Assembly: GCA_016946835.1 (NCBI GenBank)
Contig: JACVTC010000021.1
Coordinates: 1,292,501 to 1,356,500, forward strand
Length of the DNA: 64,000 nucleotides
Direction: 5' to 3'
Origin: Neocallimastix lanati (nom. inval.)
Lineage: Eukaryota > Neocallimastigomycota > Neocallimastigomycetes > Neocallimastigales > Neocallimastigaceae
Shown here: piece by piece, positions 12,727 through 26,586 of the stretch
Layout of the letters: the number at the start of each line of letters is the position of its first letter
Numbering within the stretch: position 1 is the first letter of the stretch
Position numbers and translations under genes: made by a program
The notes under the pieces: model-generated
Told to the model about the DNA's origin: nothing
The model's input: the letters and a program-made list of their open reading frames with translations, nothing else
Databases searched by the model: none

Positions 12727-13604
12727 CATTTTAACAATGATTATTGATAATATAGGTTTATATCGATTTCTGGTTATATCTACATAGTATACGGTGTTTC
12801 ATTTCAAAAAATAATATTTTCTATGAAGATGCTATATCAGAAATTAATTACATTAATAAAATTATGGATAGAATACTATATAATCTAACAAATTTAGAAT
12901 TAAATTTAAAACTAAAATATTTAGTTTATTTTATGTCATTTTGTAATGAAATGGATAAACCTCAATTAATTACATCGAAAGATTCAGTTAATGCTAAGTA
13001 AGAGTTTTTTTTTTTTTTCAAATATATAAATCAATATATTAAAAATTTTTTTTTTCTATTTTATTATTGTTACCTTTTTTTTTTTTTTTTTTTTGGTAAT
13101 TTTTTAATTAAAAACAAAAAAAATATATATAAATTATATAATATATATTATAATATGAATATATAATATTTGTTTAAATAATTATTTCTTTAAACCAATT
13201 TTTAATAAATTAATTTATAAATAACAGCAATTTTGAATTAAAACTTATTAAAAATCAAGTCCTTGATTATCATATTAAATCACTACATGGTATACAAAAT
13301 TTTGGTAATGCAATAAAAAATTTAAATGGACAAATTGAAATTAATAGTGCTCAAAATATATATGATGAATCCATAAAGGTATTAATACTTGCTGAAAAAT
13401 CATATGCCTTATATGTTAATAAATTTGGATATTTGAGAGAAACTTTACAATTATATTCACTCTTTTTAAATAATGTTATGGTAATAAATATATATATAAT
13501 AATTAATTAAATATAATCATTAAAAATTGGTTATACTTAAATAAATATTAATTATTATTAATTGAAATAATAAATATTAGGGAAATCCCGAACAAAGTGT
13601 AAAA

Positions 13605-13638
<34 letters not shown>

Positions 13639-13705
13639 TAACCAAATTTCTATTATATAATAATTAACTTATATTTAATAATATATGAATATATATTTGA
13701 ATTAT

Positions 13706-13737
<32 letters not shown>

Positions 13738-14980
13738 AGGATGAATTCTTAAATATATTAAGCAATAATGAAGTATAGCAATTCTTATTAATATTATAAT
13801 TTAATATATTTAGTAGATAATAATTTAATGAAAATTATTATTTATTAATATATATATCAATATAATTTTTAATTTATATATATATATATTTTAAATAAAT
13901 CTAAAAAAAAAAAAAAAAAAAGGTAGAAGCTAATGATAAAAAGGGTAAAAAATATGAAAAATCTGAAGGGATTTCATCACTTAAAGGTGGTGATAGTTCT
14001 AAACGTAAAAGAATTTTAAAGTAATACCTTTTATTTTTTTTAAAAGAAAATAATAATAAAATATAATATCTGTATAAATCAAAATAATAATAATAATAAT
14101 AATATTTCTATTAATAATTAATTAAAATGAACTATTATTCTAATTCTTATAAATTATTTTTAATTAATTTTTAATATTTTTATATAAATATATTATAAAT
14201 ATTTTTATATTAAATAAAGAAAAAATTTACTTTCTAAATGTCAAAAACCACTATATAATTTTTATAAAAAAGGTCAATATCTTCTTTTGTTAGCAATGAT
14301 ACTTGGAATTATATTGTAAATATAAAAAAATAAGATTATTTTTAATAACAATAAAAATTTTTTTTATTTTTTATGTAGTATAATTAATTTTATAAATTAT
14401 ATGAATATATGAAATTTCAAATTATATTAATAAATCATTATATAAACTTAATAACAAAATATAAATTAATATGGAATTTTAAAATAACCAATATTTAAGT
14501 AATTTTATAAATGTAAATATATATTCAACCATTGAATCACATTTAGAAACAATGTATATTGGGTACCAAGCCCCTTATATTATATCTAGAGTAAAAAGTG
14601 ATATAAGATATATTTCTGTAGGAATGGCTGCAAATGAAACAAAATTCACTTCTGAATGTGTAGAAGATTTAAAAAATAATTTTAAATTTTTAAAAAATTC
14701 ATATATTCCATCGATATATGACAGGCATAGTTTGGATAAATTTAATTTATATACAGTTGATTGTTATTCTAAATATACTATTGAAGAAACTTATGATCAA
14801 AATTATTTCCAAAATTTGATGAGAATAATGAAATATATAACTAAAATTCTTGATAAATGTATGAATATTAAAATTATGATTTTGCTTTATATAAATATAA
14901 AACAATGAAATATTTATATAAAATTTTAATTATATTAACTTATAATTAATAATAATATACTATAATTTATTATTTAACAA

Positions 14981-15012
<32 letters not shown>

Positions 15013-15134
15013 AACAATTTATTAAAAATTTTAATAATTAAGATGATAAAATTAGTCTAAGTGATATTAAAAATTATTTAGATGAAAGAATGTTTATGTA
15101 AGTGTTAATAAATAATTATATTTATATATATATT

Positions 15135-15170
<36 letters not shown>

Positions 15171-15552
15171 CATTTCAATAAGAAAATCCCTAAACTGTTA
15201 TTAATAAATTAATATATAACAAAATATAAAAAATAATATAAAATTAAATAGATTTTTTAGATGTAAGTATATTTTAATAATAATAATAATAATAATGCGA
15301 TTATTTTTTATAATATACTGCTGTTATAATCTTTTTTAATATTGATTTGAAATTAAAATTTTAATATAATATTCTAAAGTAAATGCTAATGGGAAATTTG
15401 GAGAATTATTTATAAAATCAACAGATCTAATTGTTTCTTATGTTACAGGAGGAGTAAATAATTTAATTAAACTTGCCATAATATCTTCAATTATAACTAT
15501 AATATCTTTTATTTTAGCTTTTATGATTTGTAAATATAATAATAATAATAAT

Positions 15553-15585
<33 letters not shown>

Positions 15586-16217
15586 TATAATAATAATAAT
15601 AATAATAATTATAATTATAATAATAATTAATAATAATAGTAATATAAAAAAAAAACTTAACCTTATTTTTCAATATTATTATATTTTATTTTAGCTAATG
15701 CTTCAATAAATGATTATCAAAAACAAATTTCTGAAATATTCGAGGTATTTAAATTAATACCTAAAGGTATGAAATTTTAATCATATATTAATCAAAATAA
15801 AAGGTTTTTTTCTTTTCTTTTCAGAGGTAAATTAATATTTTAAATAAATGCAATTTTTTTTTTTAAATAAAATAGATTATTTAAATAAATTTATAGAAAA
15901 CTATGGAGAACAAATAGATGAAATTATAGAAGACTATAGCTCAAATGACACAACCCAACATATTGATATGAGTGATGAAAAAACAAACAAAAAAAGTAGT
16001 ACAGGCAAATTAAAGAAGTATATCTTTATATATTTTGGGATTGTTACTATTCTATTTACTTTACCTTATTTATTTGTATTTGTAAAGTGTTATAAATTTT
16101 GATATTTTATAAAAAAAATAATACTAATAATTATAATTTATTATAAATTAATAAAAAAAAAATAATTAAATGATTATTGAACTAATATTATTAATAATTT
16201 ATGTTCATATTACCTTT

Positions 16218-16249
<32 letters not shown>

Positions 16250-17825
16250 GGAAAAATAAAAAAATAAGATATTCCAATCAAAAATGAAAGGAATGGTAAT
16301 CTATCTTAAACATTCGGTAAGCATATATATATATATATTATAAATTATATAAATATATATTTAAATAGAATAGAAAAATTTACTGAAAAATACTAAATTT
16401 ATGTAATACTTTTATTTTTGTTTAAAAAAATTATAATAATGTAATAAATACATGTTATTTTGTTTTATTAGTCTTTAAGACCATACTATGCCAATACTAT
16501 TGGTTTACTTGCATTTGAATCCTTAATCAAAGATAATATATACTTTAATAAAGGAACTCATGGACTTTTAAATGATTATTCTACAACGTTTCATGTATTA
16601 TATAAATATATTATATAAATATAATAATTAAATTTTACTATTAAAATATTATAGTAATAAAAAAAAAAAAAAAAAATGAAATCATAAAATTAATACTATT
16701 AATAACAAAAAAAAATAATAATTATTATTGTTATTATTTATATATATATTGAATTTAATATATTTAAATAGACATTAGAAAAAAATATTAAAGCAAGGAA
16801 ATATGGTGGAGTATATATTACAGATTTTGATATTTTAAAACAATTTTTAAATGCTCCAGGATGTGTTAGAAGTGAAAGACTTCGTTATCAATGTGATCAA
16901 AGGGAATTTGATGAAAGTATGGAAAAAATAATTTTTTTATTATAATAATAAAAATAAAAATAACTTTATTATAATTTTTTTTCCTTTTTTAATGAATAAA
17001 TAAATAAAAAAAGCTTCAAATTTTATTAATATTTTTATAATAGATATATTAAAAGAATAAAATTAAAATTAAAATTAAAACTTAAAAATAAATAAACAAA
17101 AGTTTCTAAAAAAAAAAAATATAATTTATTAATTAAATAATAATAATAGATTATAATGAAGAAGTAGCAGGTTCTACCTTAAATTTTATTATGACAGAAT
17201 ATAATAATCGGTTAAATGAATTTATTAATAATGAACAACAACAATATGAAATTGATTATACTAATAGAGAAAACTTTAGAAAAACCTATGAAACTATACT
17301 GAGTCAACCATTTTTAGCATTTCATAATAAAATTATTCATGATATTGCTGGTCATGCAATGATATATAATGAATTAGGAAAAGAATTTTTAATAAATAAT
17401 CTTTTTAAATATGAACGAATTACATTTTATGTTCATATAGGATCATCAATTCTTTTATTTTTATCATTTAATATACTTTTCTTAAGACAAATTCGAAATC
17501 AATTACGTATAGTGGACTTTTTAATAAATATTTTGTTTTTAATACCAATGGAAGCTTATCAATCTTCATCTAATCTTAAAAAGTAAATATATCATGATTA
17601 TAATTATTATAAAATAGTTATTTAATTATTTATTTTATAATATTTTTATTTAATAATTTAAATTTAATAATATTTATATCCATTTATTTTTTTTTTTTTT
17701 TTATTAAAAAAAAAAAAATGAAAAAAAAATATGAATATTTATATATTTTACTAATCATTTAATTATTTATTATATTATTTTTTTATTTTATTTTTAGTTT
17801 CATTGAACATGGAAAACTTAATTAA
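9169..17825 (+). CDS. TmcB/TmcC-like large multi-pass membrane protein, about 30 exons
   Basis: A chain of plus-strand exon islands, each bounded by AG and GT within pure A/T introns, runs from ATG at 9169 to TAA at 17823-17825. Summed exons give roughly 1,200 residues. The start is an acidic Asn-rich tail (MTDEKLEVNN). It is followed by several hydrophobic segments, a central helical region with AEKSYALYVNKFGYLRE and NVM-GNPEQS, a second membrane part, and a C-terminal membrane pair ending FIEHGKLN. The order and character match the Tiny-macrocysts (TmcB/TmcC) family of protists and early-diverging fungi. Its biochemical role is not established; a membrane sensor or transport role is an inference. 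Not every junction phase was verified, and microexons (18, 11 nt) are provisional. Confidence 0.7.
11468..12442 (+). CDS. TmcB-like gene, exons 11-13
   Basis: Exon 11 (11468-11891) is the second largest. It encodes three hydrophobic segments (YPLKLLSYIITIVIAVLLW; YFSFICVSIESFIFE; FIIYFISAIIFYIPGYFI) and then a charged helix with IDRLREELDERYNEDN. Exon 12 (12162-12240) gives VYEKKIYKKEKCFRSYEEAT, and exon 13 (12389-12442) gives YNRTKESFTLIISLFKQW. The (AAT)n-rich intron between exons 11 and 12 (11961-12115) is a microsatellite with TTATAATTAT interruptions. Confidence 0.65.
12558..14315 (+). CDS. TmcB-like gene, exons 14-20 (central helical part)
   Basis: Proposed exons are 12558-12585, 12788-12997, 13228-13480, 13581-13598, 13740-13772, 13923-14020 and 14220-14315. 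The products read DAISEINYINKIMDRILYNL, then KVLILAEKSYALYVNKFGYL, then the six-codon exon GNPEQS, then DEFLNILSNNE, then a Lys-rich linker (KGKKYEKSEGISSLKGGDSS), then QYLLLLAMILGIIL, the start of the second membrane part. Such repeat-like helices precede a TM region in TmcB-type proteins. Confidence 0.6.
14500..16081 (+). CDS. TmcB-like gene, exons of the luminal/linker part and next TM pair
   Basis: Proposed exons are 14500-14858 (ESHLETMYIGYQAPYIISRV and a long soluble stretch), 15043-15097 (DKISLSDIKNYLDERMFM), an 11-nt microexon 15252-15262, 15380-15529 (TM LAIISSIITIISFILAFMI), 15695-15766 (ISEIFEVFKLIPK) and 15876-16081 (DYLNKFIENYGEQIDEIIED, then TM YIFIYFGIVTILFTLPYLFV). Joining 15766 to 15876 restores the frame, so an apparent 2-nt exon at 15825 is not needed. 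A small exon around 14380-14400 is possible. Confidence 0.6.
16269..17825 (+). CDS. TmcB-like gene, C-terminal exons
   Basis: Proposed exons are 16269-16316, 16472-16594 (SLRPYYANTIGLLAFESL), 16772-16916 (KYGGVYITDFDILKQFL, then CVRSERLRYQCDQREFD), 17150-17582 (the largest; ends with TM SSILLFLSFNILFL and VDFLINILFLIPMEAYQ) and 17798-17825 (FIEHGKLN, stop). The codon split AA|T at 17582/17798 restores an asparagine. The CVR..C pair and the IP-containing terminal helix are the most family-like parts. Confidence 0.65.
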
Positions 17826-17995
17826 ATAGAATGGTTCAATAAGATGTTATGTAAATAAAAACATTTTTATCAGTAAATAAATATGTAAAATTTTAATAAC
17901 GTTATTATTTTTATGAGTAATAATATTTATTTCAAAAAAAAAAAAAAAATATTTTAATAAAACACCTTTTAAAATAACATTATTGTTAATTATTA

Positions 17996-18039
<44 letters not shown>

Positions 18040-18532
18040 GTTATTAAATATAAAATGTATATTACTTTTATATTAAATATATATTGCTATAAAAAAAAAA
18101 AAAAAAGCATATTACTATTTGTAAAAATTATATTTTCCATCATAAATATTCATATAATTTCTTACCATTCATTTTATTATATATATTGAACATAAATAAT
18201 AAACATATAATAAAGTATTTTTAAAAAAAGAAGAAAAAAAAATTTTTTTTATTTTTTTTTTATTTTTTTTATTACAAATTTGATGTTTATGCATTTTTAA
18301 TTCCTTTTATATATAATTGCTAATTAATATAATAAAATATAGATTTTAAAAAAAAAAAAATTATAAAATAAAATTATTCAATTTTTAAATTGCGTTTATA
18401 TTTAAACTTTTTTTTTTTAATTAAATTATGATCTATTAAATTTGGGTCTATTAAAATTTTATGTATAAATTTGAGTAATTAAAATATAAGAAATTTTTAA
18501 ACATCTAATTTTTTCTTTTAATATAAAATTGC

Positions 18533-18563
<31 letters not shown>

Positions 18564-18740
18564 TAATAATTGATAAAAAAATAAACTAAATTTAATAATA
18601 AAATATAATAAAAATATAATATTTTAATGTACGAAATTAATGTATACAAATTGTATTCTAGTGAAATATGATTAATAATAATTTTATTTTAATAATAGAA
18701 GTTAAGAAATTATAAATATATTAAAAATGCATTAATAATT
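17826..18740. other. A/T spacer downstream of the TmcB-like gene
   Basis: The stretch contains an (AAT)n run at 17998-18040 and A-tracts. It may hold the 3' UTR and polyadenylation region, but no signal can be singled out. There is no coding signal. Confidence 0.45.
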
Positions 18741-18936
18741 TAGTTTTTTTTAACGACCGAAGCAGGATTTCTCCCCAGCTGTATATCTGTAGACACACAA
18801 TGGTTTATTACTAGATTTAGAACTTTGTTCTATAATAATAATAATAAAATAACAAGTCTTTTATTACTTATTATAATAAAATTAATAAAGTTATAGAAGT
18901 GTATTCTCTTCCTGTCTAAAAAAAAAAAAAAAAATT
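18741..18936 (+). mobile_element. 5'-truncated LINE/SINE tail with poly(A)
   Basis: A short GC-richer segment starts near 18755 (GACCGAAGCAGG, CTCCCCAGCTG) and runs into an A-rich body. It ends TTAATAAAGTT, GAAGTGTATTCTCTTCC, TGTCTA and then 16-17 A (18919-18934). The final 45 bp match, almost base for base, the reverse complement of 62222-62266, the end of the LINE copy at the right edge. So it is a dead-on-arrival copy of that LINE or a SINE that borrowed its 3' end. Confidence 0.65.
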
Positions 18937-19716
18937 TATTATTTTTTTTAGAAGTAGAGAATAAAAGTAAACAAAACAAAAAAAAAAGGAAATTTAATAA
19001 TGAAATATTAATATTAATAAATAAAATATATAATATTAACAAGTATAATTAATAATACATGTTTATTAATTATTAATATTATAAAATTATTTAATTTTTA
19101 TTTGTAGCTTACATTAAATATATTATAAACTATTATTTATATTTAAAGGGTAAAATATAAATAATAAAGATCACTTTACAAATACTTTAACAAAGTAATA
19201 AAGTAGCCTCGTTTGTATAAATTTTTCTTTAGAGTTGTTTAGAGATTTATCAAAAATAATAAAATTTAATAAGTAAATTAGTGTTTTTTTTAAAGTTAGA
19301 TTAAATTATTAAAATTATAATCTTTATTAGAAATATAGAGTTTTTTTTTTAAAACTTTAAAACTTTAAAAAAAAAAAAAAAAAAAAAATTCTAATTTACT
19401 TAATAAAATTTATTCTTTTTAAATATTTTTATTATTGAATACTTAAAAATAATAGTTTAAAAAGTATATTTCTAATAAAATTTTAATAAATTAATGAAAA
19501 TGTTAAGCAAATAAGCATTGAAGGTTAAAAAAAAATTTTTTTTTCTTTTTTAAAACTTTTCTGTTTTTATTTTTAAATAATATTTTATTATTAAAGAATA
19601 GTTGTGTAAATAGAATTTTTAAATTTTTTTTTTTTTTTATTTAATAATATTTTTATTTTTATAATTGTTAAGGTTATTATAGCTATTATTATTATTAATG
19701 AATTTATTATTAATGC

Positions 19717-19757
<41 letters not shown>

Positions 19758-20047
19758 GTTGTTGTTAAATTTGATTGATTCATGGTTCCATTCGTTTTTC
19801 CTTTGTAATGACACTCGTTAGTTAAAGTGTGGCAATATTTGTTGGAATTTCCTTTTTTTTTTTTTTTTTTTTTTTTTTGGAAATTGTTTTGTCATTGATT
19901 TTATTTCTGTAGATTCTATTTATTTTATAAAATATTAATATATACATATTTTTTTTTATCTACATTATTATTTAAGTTATTATATTTATTTTATTTATTA
20001 TTATTATTACTATTATTTTTTTTTTTTTTTTTTTTTTTTTACAACAG
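18937..20047. other. A/T spacer with ATT microsatellite and T-tracts
   Basis: The stretch contains (ATT)n at 19714-19756 and several T-runs of 20-30 bases. On the minus strand at 19795-19845 an open stretch with KYCHTLTNECHYKGK is weakly reminiscent of a gag zinc knuckle, but cysteine/histidine spacing is wrong, so I do not call it. Confidence 0.4.
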
Positions 20048-20134
20048 CAATTTATTGTAAACTTTAATTTTTCATCGGAGGAAGATATTAATTCATTACT
20101 ATTTGTCTTTAATAGGATGAGCGACCGTGAATGA
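20048..20134 (+). other. Possible orphan terminal exon (28 codons)
   Basis: After a long T tract and ACAACAG (a plausible 3' splice site), the plus strand reads QFIVNFNFSSEEDINSLLF followed by VFNRMSDRE and a stop. Composition and amino-acid sense resemble coding sequence, unlike the surroundings. No upstream exon is visible within the spacer, so it may be a relic. Function is unknown. Confidence 0.25.
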
Positions 20135-20150
20135 TTGAGTTTATTTATTT

Positions 20151-20187
<37 letters not shown>

Positions 20188-21272
20188 TATATCTATGTTT
20201 TCCTTATTATCATTTTTTAAGAGTTAACGAACATCTAATTTTTATTCAATATAAATATTTTTTTTCTAAATTCGTTATATTTTATATGAATTGATTCACA
20301 TAGCAATTTATATGAATCTATAATTTTAGCAAATTCATTAGAATCGCTTGCAGATTTATAACTTTTAATTTGTTTATACTTTAAATGTTTTATTTTTTTT
20401 AAGATCTATAACATTTAATTTGTTTATATTTTATAATAAAATAACTTTTATTTCATATAATTTTATTTTTATTTTTATTTTTATTTTTATTGTAATTTTA
20501 TTTTTATTTTAATTTTATTTTTTTTTATTATTTTTTTTTTTATTTTATTTTATTTTTATTTTTATTTTGTTATATGAAATAAACTCAATCCTGATATTAA
20601 TTAAAAGCTGAAAATTTAAATTTAATTTAATATTTATTTATTTTTCTTCATATAAAAAGTTTAAATAATAATAATTTATATTAAGTAAAATTATAGTGTT
20701 AAAAGTAAATAATATTAATTTAATTAAATAATAAATACTAAATTTTTAAAACTTCTTATCCTATTTTTATAATTTAAAAGATATTTAATATTAAAATATT
20801 TTAAAAAATAAATATTTTATAATTAAAAAGATATTTAATATTAAATATTTTTTAATATATATATATATTTATATATAACTTGTATTTATTTATTTATTTA
20901 TTTATAAAGATAGATATATTAAAAAAAAAAAAATTAATAATAATAAAAGTTTAGCAATCTTTTCATCAGTTCTAAAAAATTATATTTTTAAATTATTATA
21001 GCAAAATAGTTTTAATTTGGTTTACAATGATTAAACCAAATTTAAACATATTTAAATAAAATAAAACATTATTTCCTAGTACCAACAACTTTCATGCTTT
21101 TTTTTTTTTGTTTTTTTTAACTAATAAAATTTATACCGTTTAATAAAATATGGCAAAAAAAAAAAAAAAAAAATTTTTTTTTTTTCAATATTTCTTCTTT
21201 TTTTTTTTTGGCCATTACTATTTTATGTTTTAATAAAATTAAAAGAAGTTAAAATAGTATATATTCAAACGT
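20135..21272. other. Spacer; 3' flank of tandem unit A
   Basis: From about 20640 onward the sequence is homologous to the flanks of units B, C and D. For example, the block GTACCAACAACTTTCATGC near 21080 and the ATAAAATATGGC region before the gene recur at 32970, 38290 and 56560. The outer part holds T-runs and TTTTA repeats (20460-20570). Confidence 0.55.
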
Positions 21273-23348
21273 CTAATTAGTATTTATATTATCTTGGTTA
21301 TAATTTTGAATATGAACAGTATTAAATATATTATTTTTGGTTTCTTGGATTTCATTAATGATATTGTTTATTTTTATATCTAAATTTTCAGAATATTGAA
21401 TAAATTCAAAGCTTTTTTGATATAAATAATTTATGTTATTTTTAAGATAATTCCCATAGAATATATCTTTAGTTGTCTTTATGTTATTATCAAAACATTG
21501 ACTATAATGTATATATAACTCCGTTATTTTATTAAGAATAATTTCTAAATATTCTTTTTCTTCAAGTAAAAGGTTATATTTAAATTCTAAGTAATATTTC
21601 GAGATATTCAAACCGTTATTCGTTAATGAATCATTATTTAAATCTTTATGATTTTGGAAATCATCAATACTTCCATCGTTTTGTGAAAGTGTTTTTGATG
21701 GTATTTGCATTGGGGATGATAACAATGATGAGGTTGATGATAGTGATGGTGATGGATACGTTTGTGATGGATATGGATATTCATTTTTATTTTGTAAGAA
21801 ATTTTGACTTAAATTTATTATATCTTCATTTAAATTATTATTGTTATTATTGATTTCATCATTACTTACTTCGTCATTATTACTTACTTCGTCATTATTA
21901 CTTACTTCGTCATTATTACTTTCAACATTATTAATTTCATTTTGATTATTAATGCTATTAATGTTATTATTAGGAGTAGTAATTACATTGTTATCATTAC
22001 TAAAAGTTTGTTTTGATGTATCCAAATATTGAGTTAGATTTGAAAATAAATTATTTTCAAATTGAATATCACTTAATGAAGGATAGAATGACATTAAATC
22101 TTTCATCACTTCATCACTACCACTGTAATTTTCGTTATCGTTAGAATTCATTTCATCTTCTTTCATATCCGTGTTATTTCTATAGTTCTTATTATTTTCT
22201 TTCATATTTACCTTAATTCCAGAATTCTTATTACTTTCTTTAATTTCTTTTTTCTGGTAATAATTAATACAAAAATTAAATGTTCCTTTTAATTTATATG
22301 ATTTAGTATCTTCATCAAAGAAAAAAAAGGAATTAAAATAATATGGATAGAGACTTTCTTTTCCCTCCACCATATAATCTTTATGTCTTTTAAGAAAAGA
22401 TTTATCTTTTCTTTTATGTAATTGTTTATAACTCATAAGTGAAAATGGTTCACTTGCTATCATGTCTTTATTCTCTTGGAAAACAATAAAGTAGTAGAGC
22501 CAGAACCCGTTCTTTATTGTAGTACTATTAGTATGGAGTTCAACATCGATATATGAATTAGATGGTGGTATATTTGGATTTAATACTTTAACTCGATGGA
22601 GAGATACCATTTCTCGAATTTCTTTGGAGGAATAAGAATTAAAATCCGCTTTAAATTTATTAATACATTGCTTCACCTCAGCTAGAGTTTCAACATTTTT
22701 ATTAGCAATTCTTAAGCCGAATTGATAAATTTCACCTTTGACATTGTTAAAAGTATCGAGCTTAAAACGTAATTTAACCGGTCTTCCAATAGCAGCCTTT
22801 TTTCGTTCTTTATTCTTATCTTTACCGACATTAGTCTTCGTGGTGGCATTATTTCTTGTGGTAGCATTAATTTTTTTAGAGTTATTCCTGTTGTTTAAAT
22901 TTTCTTCAATAGCAGAAGTAATTTCTTTCTTGATTTTAATTTGTTGATGCTCATTTTTTTTCTCTTCTACATAATTCATAAAATTCATAAAATTCATATT
23001 CCTCTTCATATTCCTATTCATATTCATATTTTCTACATTATATTTGGAACTCGTTCCACCAACAGCATCGGTTAATTTATCATCTTGATACACAATTTTT
23101 TTGACAAAGTTACCTAAACCAACTTCAATTTTATCATCAGGTTTTTTTTCTGCAAAGGATTGTATCATATTTTGAAAATACTCTACATGGTCATATTTTT
23201 TACTAATTTTAAAAAAATTTTTAACTTCACAACCGGTTTTTATTTCTGCCAAGTCAAGGTTAGCACTGTCATATTTTTTCATAAATTCCGAAAGATAATT
23301 TAGAATTCGTAAGACTCTTTCCTTTATTACTTCATCATTTCCGGACAT
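21273..23348 (-). CDS. Asn-rich protein of a four-copy tandem family, copy A (691 aa)
   Basis: The product is unrecognised. A conserved N-terminal helical part (MSGNDEVIKERVLRILNYL; to about residue 100) is followed by a Met/Asn spacer and a variable NATTRN-type repeat (two copies here). Next is a conserved central domain at about residues 190-340 (RPVKLRFKLDTF, YQFGLRIANKN, HRVKVLNPNIPPSNSYIDVE, GFWLYYFIVFQ, SEPFSLMSYKQL), then an acidic, Asn/Ser/Pro-rich low-complexity region, and a C-terminal helical segment (LEEKEYLEIILNKITELYIH). No signal peptide or TM segment is seen. The start ATG is followed by TCCGGAAATGATG in all four copies. A DNA- or protein-binding regulator is possible on architecture alone; no function is assigned. 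Confidence 0.85.
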   Translation of the reverse strand: MSGNDEVIKERVLRILNYLSEFMKKYDSANLDLAEIKTGCEVKNFFKISKKYDHVEYFQNMIQSFAEKKPDDKIEVGLGNFVKKIVYQDDKLTDAVGGTSSKYNVENMNMNRNMKRNMNFMNFMNYVEEKKNEHQQIKIKKEITSAIEENLNNRNNSKKINATTRNNATTKTNVGKDKNKERKKAAIGRPVKLRFKLDTFNNVKGEIYQFGLRIANKNVETLAEVKQCINKFKADFNSYSSKEIREMVSLHRVKVLNPNIPPSNSYIDVELHTNSTTIKNGFWLYYFIVFQENKDMIASEPFSLMSYKQLHKRKDKSFLKRHKDYMVEGKESLYPYYFNSFFFFDEDTKSYKLKGTFNFCINYYQKKEIKESNKNSGIKVNMKENNKNYRNNTDMKEDEMNSNDNENYSGSDEVMKDLMSFYPSLSDIQFENNLFSNLTQYLDTSKQTFSNDNNVITTPNNNINSINNQNEINNVESNNDEVSNNDEVSNNDEVSNDEINNNNNNLNEDIINLSQNFLQNKNEYPYPSQTYPSPSLSSTSSLLSSPMQIPSKTLSQNDGSIDDFQNHKDLNNDSLTNNGLNISKYYLEFKYNLLLEEKEYLEIILNKITELYIHYSQCFDNNIKTTKDIFYGNYLKNNINYLYQKSFEFIQYSENLDIKINNIINEIQETKNNIFNTVHIQNYNQDNINTN

Positions 23349-26297
<2,949 letters not shown>

Positions 26298-26565
26298 TGT
26301 TAAATATAACACTTAAATTCAGAAATGATATTTATATTTTATTATGTGTTTATTTATTTATTTATTTATTGCTTTTACATTTAGAAAGACCTTTTTCGTT
26401 TAAGAATATGTTATTACATGTTATTAATATTTATTTTCTAGTCTAACATTATTGGTAACATTTAACGTTACACTGCATTATATTATCGAATAAAAAAAAT
26501 ATTTTATACTTAATAATGTAGTATAATGTACAATGTAATTAAACACATAACTGTGATATTTAACA
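26298..26565 (-). repeat. Copia 1, 3' LTR (268 bp)
   Basis: It has TG/CA ends with short inverted termini. It differs from the partner at 31823-32098 by two TTTA units fewer and two substitutions (for example TTATACTT here against TTACACTT there). Confidence 0.95.
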
Positions 26566-26575
26566 TTCCCCCTAC
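26566..26575 (-). other. Copia 1 polypurine tract
   Basis: The minus strand reads GTAGGGGGAA directly before the 3' LTR, the expected primer site for second-strand synthesis. Confidence 0.85.
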
Positions 26576-26586
26576 ATTGGCATTTT

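Noticed and set aside
15825-15826. A 2-nt microexon (CAG|AG|GTAAAT) in the TmcB-like gene
   Set aside because: Including it creates a stop in the next exon; direct joining of 15766 to 15876 keeps the frame (IPKDYLNKF).
19795-19845. Minus-strand KYCHTLTNECHYKGK, resembling a gag zinc knuckle
   Set aside because: The spacing (HX5C) and missing first cysteine pair do not fit CX2CX4HX4C, and no other gag or pol remnant is nearby.
21626-21853. Plus-strand frames opposite the Asn-rich genes (also at 33539, 38856, 57115, 22738, 34660, 39959, 58230)
   Set aside because: They recur at the same places in each paralogue only because they mirror the conserved minus-strand coding sequence.
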